7,156 bases of DNA, taken from an uncultured Erysipelotrichaceae bacterium. Lineage in GTDB: Bacteria > Bacillota_I > Bacilli_A > Erysipelotrichales > Erysipelotrichaceae. Positions within the stretch are counted from its first letter, which is position 1, and each line of letters begins with the position of its first letter. Below the pieces are notes generated by a model. It was not told where the DNA came from. It did no database searches and saw only the letters and a program-made list of their open reading frames with translations. The stretch covers positions 1-7,156 of the forward strand of contig CAJKOS010000093.1 of the NCBI GenBank assembly GCA_905201565.1, given 5' to 3'. This document shows, one piece after another, positions 1 through 5,695 of the stretch. The position numbers and the translations under genes were made by a program.

Positions 1-9
1 CCAAATCAC

Positions 10-47
10 AAAAAAAGTGCCAGCCTAAGAAATCCTTAGGTTGACAC
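10..47 (-). terminator. Rho-independent terminator after the zinc-ribbon gene
   Basis: Two 13-base arms (17-29 and 35-47) pair around a 5-base loop. Read on the minus strand the stem has one A/C mismatch and one G-U wobble. Seven T residues follow directly (plus-strand A run at 10-16). It begins 14 bases past the stop of the minus-strand zinc-ribbon gene, so it most likely ends that transcript. On the plus strand there is no T run after the stem, so it should work in one direction only. Confidence 0.85.
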
Positions 48-60
48 CATTGGGATAATT

Positions 61-594
61 TCACTCATCCGTTTTTTTCTCTTCTTTCTTTTCGGGTTTT
101 GTATCTTCTTTATGTTCTTCTGTCTTCCTGTCGTTGACAGGTCTTCTAAATACAATTTCCTCCGTCACAGCATCATCCTGCGGAACCTTGCAGCCACAGT
201 GGTGGCAGAACCTTTCATCAACTTCAAGTTTTGTGCCACATTCCGGGCAATAGCGGATTACCTTGACTTCCGGATCTGGCTGTCGCATACCACAGAATGG
301 ACAGAATAGTGATCCATTAGGAATACGGCTGTTGCAGGCAATGCATCTGACAATGCCGCGCATCTCATCGATGGAATCCTGTCTTTCTTCAATTTCCCTG
401 CGGAGTCTGACTGCTTTTTCGATGAGATCTTTATTCATATCATCCGGATCATTGCGATGTGTATCCACATAGTCTTCTCCAAGTGAGCGGTAGATGACAT
501 TGAGCTGTTTGCGTAATGAGCGGATCTGTATCTTCAGTTTGCATATGGAAAACTGTTTCTTTACCCAGTCTATAGCTTTCTTTACGATGTTCAT
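61..594 (-). CDS. Double zinc-ribbon protein with N-terminal coiled coil
   Basis: A 177-residue protein of unknown function. Residues about 15-80 are charged and helical, probably a coiled coil. Two four-cysteine zinc-ribbon knuckles follow: C84-x2-C87 with C98-x2-C101, and C116-x2-C119 with C130-x2-C133; each pair of knuckles is ten residues apart. The tail after residue 150 is almost all Lys, Glu and Asp and is probably disordered. No membrane segment or signal peptide is visible, so it is probably cytoplasmic. The frame stays open upstream, but that part lies over the 3' end of the mutase gene and has no family features, so I start at the ATG at 594. Possible ribosome site AAAGAG is 12 bases upstream, longer than ideal. 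Such zinc-ribbon pairs are common in Bacillota proteins and usually serve as structural or binding modules; the specific role is not known. Confidence 0.8.
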   Translation of the reverse strand: MNIVKKAIDWVKKQFSICKLKIQIRSLRKQLNVIYRSLGEDYVDTHRNDPDDMNKDLIEKAVRLRREIEERQDSIDEMRGIVRCIACNSRIPNGSLFCPFCGMRQPDPEVKVIRYCPECGTKLEVDERFCHHCGCKVPQDDAVTEEIVFRRPVNDRKTEEHKEDTKPEKKEEKKTDE

Positions 595-600
595 GGCAAC

Positions 601-606
601 ATTATA
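601..606 (-). promoter_or_regulatory. Possible -10 box before the zinc-ribbon gene
   Basis: A consensus TATAAT on the minus strand lies 6 bases before the ATG at 594 and downstream of the mutase terminator. No recognisable -35 is found 16-18 bases upstream. If used, transcription would start almost at the ATG, giving a leaderless message. It may equally be chance in an AT-rich spacer, with the gene reached by read-through. Confidence 0.25.
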
Positions 607-615
607 CTCTTTCTG

Positions 616-644
616 AAAGAAAAAGTCCCTGTTTATACAGGGAC
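616..644 (-). terminator. Rho-independent terminator after the mutase gene
   Basis: A perfect 7-bp stem (GTCCCTG at 625-631 with CAGGGAC at 638-644) closes a 6-base loop. On the minus strand it is followed by TTTTTCTTTC. It starts 8 bases after the mutase stop codon, so it should end or attenuate the mutase transcript before the zinc-ribbon gene, whose ATG is about 22 bases further on. Confidence 0.85.
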
Positions 645-652
645 AGTCATTG

Positions 653-2239
653 TTATTTAATAATTGCTTCAAGCCATTCCTTCGGTGGTTCGTAACCGAG
701 AAGTTTGACAACAGTTGCTGCAACGTTAGCAAGACCGAAATCATCGCCTTCCTTGACTTCTGTACCTTCTGGTCCGTTGTAGACAGCAAATGGAACTCTT
801 GCAAGGGAGTGGGATGTCTTTGGCTTTGGTGTGCCATCCGGGTTTGTGCCCTTGTCATACATTTCATCGGAGTTGCCATGGTCAGCAGTAACAATCAGTG
901 CATAATCCATCTTCTTGCATGCGTCCATGATTCTTCTCAGCATGAGGTCAACAGACTCAACACCGATGAGAGTTGCTTCATAGTTACCTGTATGACCAAC
1001 CATGTCACCGTTCGGATAGTTGCATCTCAGGAACTGGTATTTGCCGGATTCAATAGCTTCTACCATCTTGTCTGTGATCTCTGTAGCCTTCATCCATGGC
1101 TTGAGGTCAAATGGGATGATGTCAGAAGGAATTTCAACCCAGTCTTCGAGTTCATCAGAGAACTTCTCACTTCTGTTACCATTCCAGAAGTATGTGACAT
1201 GTCCAAACTTCTGTGTTTCAGAACATGCATAGGAACGTACGCCCTTGTTAACAAGGAACTCAGACATTGTGTTTGTGATGTGTGGTGGTTCAACAAGGAA
1301 GTGTTCAGGAAGCTTGAGGTCTCCATCATACTGCAGCATGCCTGCATAGTAGACATCAGGCTTCTTTGTCATATTGAAACCATCAAAGCCCTTATTCATA
1401 TAGTCAAATGCCTTGGAGATTTCAACAGCTCTATCACCTCTGAAGTTGTAGAGGATGACGGAGTCACCATCATCAACTGTACCTACAGCCTTGCCATCCT
1501 CAGCGATGACAAATCCTGGAAGATACTGGTCTGTGTAGTTGTTTTCTGCACGGTATGTTTCAATAGCTTCTTTTGCGGAAGCGAACTGTCTGCCTTCACC
1601 ACATACATGGATCTGCCAGCCCTTTTCAACCATACCCCAGTCTGCTTCGTAACGGTCCATAGTGATGACCATACGTCCACCACCAGAAGCGATGCAGCTG
1701 TGGAATGTATCATCATTGAGTTCAGCGATAACACCTTCGAGCTGATCAACATACTGCAATGCACTTGTTTCAGGAACGTCACGGCCATCGAGCAGAATGT
1801 GTACTCTGACTTCTGTAAGACCTTCCTTCTTTGCTTCCTTCATCATCGCGATGAGGTGGGAAATGTTGGAATGTACATTACCATCGGAAAGAAGACCGAG
1901 GAAATGGAGCTTGCCATTATGATCCTTGGCAAACTTGACAGCATTCTTCCATGCCTCAGAATCATAAATCTTGCCAGATTCAATGGACTCATTGACGAGC
2001 TTTGCGCCCTGGGAATAGATCTGACCACAGCCAAGAGCGTTGTGACCAACCTCAGAGTTACCCATATCAGAATCTGAAGGCAGACCTACTGCTGTTCCGG
2101 AAGCCTTGATCGTTGTATGAGGCCACTTTGTCATCAGTTCATCGATCTGCGGTTTATAGGAATGCATGACTGCATTACCCATGTCTTTGTCGGTCCAGCC
2201 GACACCGTCCATAACGACTAATACTACTGGTTTTGCCAT
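653..2239 (-). CDS. gpmI: 2,3-bisphosphoglycerate-independent phosphoglycerate mutase
   Basis: Interconverts 3- and 2-phosphoglycerate in glycolysis and gluconeogenesis, using a phosphoserine intermediate and two metal ions in the cytoplasm. The 528-residue protein has the full alkaline-phosphatase-superfamily set: D11 in MDGVGW, nucleophile S62 in GNSEVGH, H123 in SDGNVHS, the LDGRD motif at 150-154, NFRGDR at 265-270, K344 in the ETQKFGHVTYF stretch, D412 and H416 in GDMVGHTG, D453-H454 in ADHGN, and H477. These are the expected ligands of both metals. Length and several motifs (SGGGRM..TMDRYEADW, AGMLQYDG, FWNGNRS, VEIPSD) match the plant/kinetoplastid-type enzyme better than the roughly 510-residue Bacillus type. 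The ATG at 2239 has AAAGGAG 13 bases upstream. It appears to be transcribed alone, with its own promoter and terminator, and looks intact. Confidence 0.97.
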   Translation of the reverse strand: MAKPVVLVVMDGVGWTDKDMGNAVMHSYKPQIDELMTKWPHTTIKASGTAVGLPSDSDMGNSEVGHNALGCGQIYSQGAKLVNESIESGKIYDSEAWKNAVKFAKDHNGKLHFLGLLSDGNVHSNISHLIAMMKEAKKEGLTEVRVHILLDGRDVPETSALQYVDQLEGVIAELNDDTFHSCIASGGGRMVITMDRYEADWGMVEKGWQIHVCGEGRQFASAKEAIETYRAENNYTDQYLPGFVIAEDGKAVGTVDDGDSVILYNFRGDRAVEISKAFDYMNKGFDGFNMTKKPDVYYAGMLQYDGDLKLPEHFLVEPPHITNTMSEFLVNKGVRSYACSETQKFGHVTYFWNGNRSEKFSDELEDWVEIPSDIIPFDLKPWMKATEITDKMVEAIESGKYQFLRCNYPNGDMVGHTGNYEATLIGVESVDLMLRRIMDACKKMDYALIVTADHGNSDEMYDKGTNPDGTPKPKTSHSLARVPFAVYNGPEGTEVKEGDDFGLANVAATVVKLLGYEPPKEWLEAIIK

Positions 2240-2252
2240 ATTTAGTTATGTT

Positions 2253-2278
2253 CTCCTTTTATACCTATAAATATAGCA
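2253..2278 (-). promoter_or_regulatory. Putative mutase promoter and ribosome site
   Basis: On the minus strand an extended -10 element, TGC followed by TATATT (2270-2278), lies about 30 bases before the mutase ATG. AAAGGAG (2253-2259) is the ribosome site. No good -35 stands at the normal distance, which is tolerated for extended -10 promoters. The 85-bp gap to the preceding phosphatase stop holds no convincing terminator, so some read-through from that gene is possible. Confidence 0.45.
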
Positions 2279-2324
2279 TGATTTATGCCAATGGGTGCTG
2301 TTAACAATTCACCAATGCTGATTT

Positions 2325-3095
2325 TTACTCTGTTCCCATCGTTCTTAGCTTTGTAAGCTTTTCTGCATCCAGACCATATTCCTCTTTCAAAAATGTCTCT
2401 GTATCAGGGTACCTCTTATGGATTTCATCAAGAATCATATGACCAATCTTTTCGGAAACACTTTCCTTGATCGTCAATAGCTCCTCAAGTTCTGGATGTT
2501 CCGCAATCTTTTCCTGGTGTTTTTCCAACACCTTTGCAAGTCTTTTTGCACGGCTTTCCTTAGAGCGGATATAGTCCGCATAGACATGATCATCATCTGC
2601 CCCTAGTGCTAATAGCAGCACCATAGCCGCAACACCGGTTCTGTCCTTTCCGGTTGCACAATGGATTAATATTGGCAGGTGTCCGGCAAGAATATGGTCG
2701 AACATGATGTGGATCGCTTCATTTTGGAATGGCATTTCCTTATAGTAATACATCAGCTTCTCAAGCTGTGTTTCCGCATCCTTGCCGGTTTTGTTCATGC
2801 CGGCAATGGAAAAGTCGATGTCCTCTCCACCTTTGGAGACAAGACCTGAGTGCTGGATCATCGTCACTCCCTCAAAGACAGGGTCTTTGTTCAGTTCACA
2901 TTCCTTACGTGTTCTCAGGTCCAGTACATACCGTATGCCAAGTTCTGGAAACCTCTCCCTTTCCTTCTTACTCAGAAAATACAGACCGGCACTGCGGTAG
3001 AACAAACCATATTTCACCTGTTTTCCATCCCTTACCGGTATGCCGCCAAGGTCACGGAAATTATGTTCTTTATGTGTAATAATCTCTTCAAGCAT
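2325..3095 (-). CDS. PF13350-type tyrosine-protein phosphatase
   Basis: A 256-residue cysteine phosphatase. The N-terminal NFRDLGG (residues 12-18), the DLRTRKE segment (59-65) and the P-loop HCATGKDRTG (145-154, catalytic C146 and R151 or R152 region) are the signature of the Y_phosphatase3 family. That family includes Listeria LipA and mycobacterial MptpB, which act on phosphotyrosine, phosphoserine/threonine or phosphoinositides in different members. No signal peptide is visible, so this one is probably cytoplasmic; its substrate cannot be read from sequence. Start: the frame stays open to a GTG at 3179, but the extra 28 residues do not resemble the family and that GTG is part of a palindrome. 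I prefer the ATG at 3095, placing NFRDLGG where relatives have it, although no clear ribosome site precedes it. The gene is divergent from the nucleotidase gene and shares its control region. Confidence 0.9.
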   Translation of the reverse strand: MLEEIITHKEHNFRDLGGIPVRDGKQVKYGLFYRSAGLYFLSKKERERFPELGIRYVLDLRTRKECELNKDPVFEGVTMIQHSGLVSKGGEDIDFSIAGMNKTGKDAETQLEKLMYYYKEMPFQNEAIHIMFDHILAGHLPILIHCATGKDRTGVAAMVLLLALGADDDHVYADYIRSKESRAKRLAKVLEKHQEKIAEHPELEELLTIKESVSEKIGHMILDEIHKRYPDTETFLKEEYGLDAEKLTKLRTMGTE

Positions 3096-3114
3096 ATGTT
3101 TATCATAATCGAAA

Positions 3115-3143
3115 CTGATTAGAATTCCACATTTTTCTATAAT
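3115..3143 (+). promoter_or_regulatory. Putative nucleotidase promoter
   Basis: A consensus TATAAT at 3138-3143 is preceded, with a 17-base spacer, by CTGATT (3115-3120), which keeps only the central TGA of the -35 consensus. Expected transcription start is near 3150, giving a leader of about 50 bases that contains both inverted repeats described at 3145-3157 and 3174-3189. Confidence 0.45.
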
Positions 3144-3167
3144 AAGGTAAAATACCTGCGATAACAG
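3139..3167 (-). promoter_or_regulatory. Putative phosphatase promoter overlapping the opposite one
   Basis: On the minus strand TATTAT (3139-3144) with CTGTTA (3162-3167) at 17 bases is the best promoter-like pair upstream of the phosphatase ATG. The -35 match is weak. The -10 shares five base pairs with the plus-strand TATAAT, so if both are real the two polymerases could not bind at once. Confidence 0.3.
3145..3157. repeat. Short dyad at the divergent promoters
   Basis: AGGTA and TACCT flank AAA in a perfect 5-bp inverted repeat. It abuts both candidate -10 boxes and covers the predicted plus-strand transcription start. It may be a small operator half-site pair, or chance. Confidence 0.35.
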
Positions 3168-3173
3168 AAAGGA

Positions 3174-3189
3174 CTGCACAATTGTGCAG
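3174..3189. promoter_or_regulatory. Perfect 16-bp palindrome, candidate operator or leader hairpin
   Basis: CTGCACAATTGTGCAG equals its own reverse complement over all 16 bases. It lies in the divergent spacer and overlaps the first two bases of the AGGA ribosome site (3188-3191) of the nucleotidase gene. As DNA it has the form of a dimeric repressor site; as RNA it could fold into a 6-bp stem with an AAUU loop next to the ribosome site. Its symmetry also creates a GTG on each strand that extends both reading frames artificially. Confidence 0.5.
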
Positions 3190-3198
3190 GATTACAAT

Positions 3199-4713
3199 AT
3201 GGAACGAATTCGACTTCTCATCACATCTGATGTACATGGACATATCTCTCCATACAATGACACAACAAAACTACTGGAAGCCAGTGGTCTTGCAAGATTC
3301 AAAACCGTTGTCAATGCCTTAAGAGACGACAACACATTGGTATTGGACAATGGTGACACACTTTCCGGTACACCACTTTCCTATTTCCATGCGGAAAGAT
3401 ATCCGGATGAAATTCCACCTGTCACAAAAGCCATGAATGATATTGCCTATGACTATGTCAACATTGGCAACCATGACTTTGACTATGGTGAAGAAATACT
3501 CATGATGCATTTGCAGAACCTGAAAGCCCCATGTATTACAAATAACTGGCAGTACTATGGAAAGCCTTTTGGTCCTACCTATGTCATCCGTGAAATTGCC
3601 GGTAAGAAGATTGCCCTTTTTGGTCTTGTGACTTCCTATGTACCACACTGGCAGAAGAAGGCAAACATCCGCCATTGCCGTTTTACCGATGTCGTTGAAA
3701 CCGCAAAGAAAACGGTAGAAACAGTAAGAAGGCTGGAAAAACCAGATCTTGTCATCTGTATGTACCATGGTGGTTTTGAAAATGATCCGGTTACAGGTCT
3801 TCCGATGACTGGTAACAAAGGTGAAAATGAAGCCTACAGACTATGCCGTGAAGTCAGTGGTATTGACCTTCTCATCGCAGGTCACCAGCACACTTCCCTC
3901 AAAGGAAAGATCAATAACACGTACTACATCGAAACATCCGCATTCGCAAAGGAAATTGGCTGTGTAGACATTGATATCGATAACAAAAACATGGACCTGC
4001 ACCTTCTCAAGTGTGATGCGGAAGTAGATGAAGACTTGTTAAAACTCATTGAAAAGGAACAAAGTGAATGTGAACAGTGGCTGGATCGTGAAGTATCCAG
4101 AAGCATCATGGACCTCTCTGTTTCTGAAAAACCAGATGACAGGGTAAACAAATCCAACTTTGTCACATTGATGAACACCATCCTTCTTGAAACAACCCAT
4201 GCGGACCTTGCCTCTACAACACTACGGAAAAACTGCAAAGGACTTTCGAGATCCATTACCATGCGGGAAATCTTCTCCCTTCTTCCGTATGAAGACTCCA
4301 TCGATATGTGTTCCATTACCGGAAAGGAATTGAAAGCATATCTGGAAAAGTCTGCTGAACTGTTGAAACATGACACAGATGGCAAGCCTTGTTTCAATCC
4401 TGCATATATTCCTACTATGCAATATACTTCCTATGACCTCATCGATGGTGTGGAATATACCATGGACCTCTACAATGAACCTGGTTACCGGATTACATCT
4501 GTTTTATATAAGGGAACAGAAGTGGAAGATGATCAGAAACTGACCATTGCCATGAGCCATTACCGCCGCAATGGAAATGATGGATATGACATGTTAAGAG
4601 ATCTTCCTGTATTGAAGGAATTTACCCTCAGCCAGAGGGAAATGATTGCCCAGTATCTATCCACACATCCTGAAATTGACTTTGAACCAGTAAACAATAT
4701 TCACATTATCTGA
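3199..4713 (+). CDS. Cytoplasmic CpdB/YfkN-like metallophosphatase/5'-nucleotidase
   Basis: A 504-residue two-domain enzyme that should hydrolyse nucleotide phosphoesters. The N-terminal calcineurin-like domain has the dimetal motifs SDVHGH (10-15, D11 and H13), DNGDT (50-54), GNHDFDYG (90-97), H190 in YHGG, and GHQH (228-231). The C-terminal half (about 310-500) is a 5'-nucleotidase C domain; ITGKELKAYLEKSAE, YDLIDGVEYTMDL and YRRNGNDGYDML are closer to 2',3'-cyclic-nucleotide 2'-phosphodiesterase/3'-nucleotidases (CpdB, YfkN) than to UshA. No signal peptide, membrane segment or wall anchor is present, unlike CpdB or UshA, so it is probably cytoplasmic, as proposed for YunD-like proteins. 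A GTG frame extension begins at 3184, but the ATG at 3199 has AGGA 7 bases upstream and leads straight into the first motif. Exact substrate (nucleotide, cyclic nucleotide or another phosphoester) is unknown. An 87-residue gene follows after 37 bases. Confidence 0.93.
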   Translation: MERIRLLITSDVHGHISPYNDTTKLLEASGLARFKTVVNALRDDNTLVLDNGDTLSGTPLSYFHAERYPDEIPPVTKAMNDIAYDYVNIGNHDFDYGEEILMMHLQNLKAPCITNNWQYYGKPFGPTYVIREIAGKKIALFGLVTSYVPHWQKKANIRHCRFTDVVETAKKTVETVRRLEKPDLVICMYHGGFENDPVTGLPMTGNKGENEAYRLCREVSGIDLLIAGHQHTSLKGKINNTYYIETSAFAKEIGCVDIDIDNKNMDLHLLKCDAEVDEDLLKLIEKEQSECEQWLDREVSRSIMDLSVSEKPDDRVNKSNFVTLMNTILLETTHADLASTTLRKNCKGLSRSITMREIFSLLPYEDSIDMCSITGKELKAYLEKSAELLKHDTDGKPCFNPAYIPTMQYTSYDLIDGVEYTMDLYNEPGYRITSVLYKGTEVEDDQKLTIAMSHYRRNGNDGYDMLRDLPVLKEFTLSQREMIAQYLSTHPEIDFEPVNNIHII

Positions 4714-4750
4714 ACACTTTGTGAGTACAATAGAAACAAGGAGAAGGCAT

Positions 4751-5014
4751 ATGTTGAAGATGGATATGGCACTCAAAGATCTCTTGTTTCTCAAAGATAC
4801 GATCAAAACATTGGAAAACTACATCACCTGTACTACCTACCAGGATGAAAGTGTACGTATTGAAATTCCAGATCAGTTTGTGAATGATTTCCTGCTTGAC
4901 TGGCGTTCTGCCTATGTGCGCCTTGGCAAGGGAGAACATGGTTCACTCAGAAAAACTGGTATAACCCTGGACAGGATTTATCAGGAATCTATTCTTCCAG
5001 CACTGCACAAGTAA
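4751..5014 (+). CDS. Unrecognised 87-residue protein downstream of the nucleotidase
   Basis: I do not recognise this protein. An ideal ribosome site, AAGGAG at 4738-4743, sits 7 bases before the ATG at 4751. An earlier in-frame GTG at 4721 lacks a site and would read through the AAGGAG itself. The protein is soluble and mixed in charge: residues 1-25 and 72-87 look helical, and 40-62 (IEIPDQFVNDFLLDWRSAY) is an aromatic-rich segment. No cysteine pairs, membrane segments or catalytic motifs are visible. It starts 37 bases after the nucleotidase stop with no terminator between, and a strong terminator follows it, so the two genes probably form one transcript. A role linked to the nucleotidase is inference from position only. 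Confidence 0.8.
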   Translation: MLKMDMALKDLLFLKDTIKTLENYITCTTYQDESVRIEIPDQFVNDFLLDWRSAYVRLGKGEHGSLRKTGITLDRIYQESILPALHK

Positions 5015-5039
5015 AAAATACAACATTTCACAAAAGTAC

Positions 5040-5085
5040 AAAAGTGTTGAAAACCGCATCATTAAGCGGAAATTCAACACTTTTT
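5040..5085. terminator. Two-tier bidirectional terminator between convergent genes
   Basis: An outer 11-bp perfect stem (5041-5051 with 5073-5083) encloses a small A-rich internal loop and an inner CCGC/GCGG stem (5054-5057 with 5066-5069) with an ATCATTAA loop. T runs flank it both ways: five T at 5081-5085 for the plus strand, and TTTT then TTTT on the minus strand. It lies between the convergent stops at 5014 and 5110 and should serve both. Confidence 0.85.
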
Positions 5086-5109
5086 CTCATTCCAACTGTC
5101 AAACGATCA

Positions 5110-5646
5110 TTATGCCATCTTATTCCCATCAGATGGATAATCACTATCGACATCAAACTGTTTCTTCTCTGGATGACCATCATAGAGTTCGTTGACATAA
5201 TCATGTACAGCATCTGTTTCATATGGATGATGTGCGAGAAATCTCATAATATCTTTTTCACTATCATATTGGACACTAGTAAAATATCCAGTAAACATTT
5301 CAATCTGCTCATCTATTATAGGAAAGATGTCGCTGTGTTTATCCAATCGTTTCATCACATTGGTTGCCATCATCAAAGATACTGTTTCTGGTACATATTT
5401 TGCTTCATAGATGTATCTTGCAAGAATGCGCAACATTGTGCCAAACATTTTGTTTTGTTCACCAGCAAGTTTTTCAACTTTTTTTGTTGTGAGATTTTCT
5501 GATCTTCTCAATTCTTCTGAACATAGGAAATAGGTGTTTTTCAATCCCGAAAAATACACTTCACATTGTTCTCTGTCTTCAATATCCAGACAGTTATAGT
5601 CATTTTCCCACTGCTTCAAAATCTCTGAAAAATCTTTTTTCTTCAT
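5110..5646 (-). CDS. Unrecognised 178-residue soluble protein
   Basis: I do not recognise this family. The ribosome site AGAGGA lies 6 bases before the ATG at 5646, so the gene is well supported. The protein is highly charged and mostly helical: 1-60 is rich in Lys, Glu and Asp; 60-100 (MFGTMLRILARYIYEAKY and on) is an amphipathic helical segment; 130-155 contains an HHPYETDAVHDY stretch; the tail after 160 is acidic and probably disordered. Three cysteines (19, 28, 42) in the first quarter are not spaced like a metal site. There is no signal peptide or membrane segment. It is the last gene of the minus-strand unit, about 47 bases beyond the carbonic-anhydrase-like gene, with a hairpin in that gap. 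Function is unknown, and linkage to its neighbours is positional only. Confidence 0.8.
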   Translation of the reverse strand: MKKKDFSEILKQWENDYNCLDIEDREQCEVYFSGLKNTYFLCSEELRRSENLTTKKVEKLAGEQNKMFGTMLRILARYIYEAKYVPETVSLMMATNVMKRLDKHSDIFPIIDEQIEMFTGYFTSVQYDSEKDIMRFLAHHPYETDAVHDYVNELYDGHPEKKQFDVDSDYPSDGNKMA

Positions 5647-5671
5647 ACCGCATCCTCTTTTACATTATGAC

Positions 5672-5695
5672 AAACGTGCTGTTTCCAGCACGTTT
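5672..5695 (-). ncRNA. GAAA-capped hairpin at the gene junction
   Basis: Perfect 10-bp arms (5672-5681 and 5686-5695) enclose a 4-base loop that reads GAAA on the minus strand, a GNRA tetraloop. The stem overlaps the stop codon of the upstream gene. Only three T residues follow, within the stem arm and not after it, so it is a weak terminator at best; a transcript-stabilising or processing hairpin, or an attenuator before the 178-residue gene, fits as well. Confidence 0.55.

Noticed and set aside
595..894. N-terminal extension of the zinc-ribbon frame into the mutase gene
   Set aside because: The extra 100 residues are low in family features, overlap the 3' end of gpmI in another frame and cross its terminator; the ATG at 594 gives a compact protein.
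650..2077. A 475-codon plus-strand open frame opposite the mutase gene
   Set aside because: It is antisense to a complete, motif-perfect gpmI, has no ribosome site or recognisable domain, and is Cys/Val/Ile-rich as expected from reading a coding strand backwards.
2276..2324. Possible terminator between the phosphatase and mutase genes
   Set aside because: GGTG and CACC can pair on the minus strand, but the stem is about 7 bp with a mismatch and no T run follows.
3096..3179. GTG start extending the phosphatase by 28 residues
   Set aside because: The GTG is half of the 16-bp palindrome, has no ribosome site, and the extension crosses both putative promoters.
3184..3198. GTG start for the nucleotidase
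   Set aside because: It is the other half of the same palindrome; the ATG at 3199 has a well-placed AGGA.
5044..5502. A 152-codon plus-strand frame opposite the 178-residue gene
   Set aside because: It begins inside the terminator, lacks a ribosome site and runs antisense to a gene with a good one; Phe/Ile/Cys-rich content is typical of a shadow frame.
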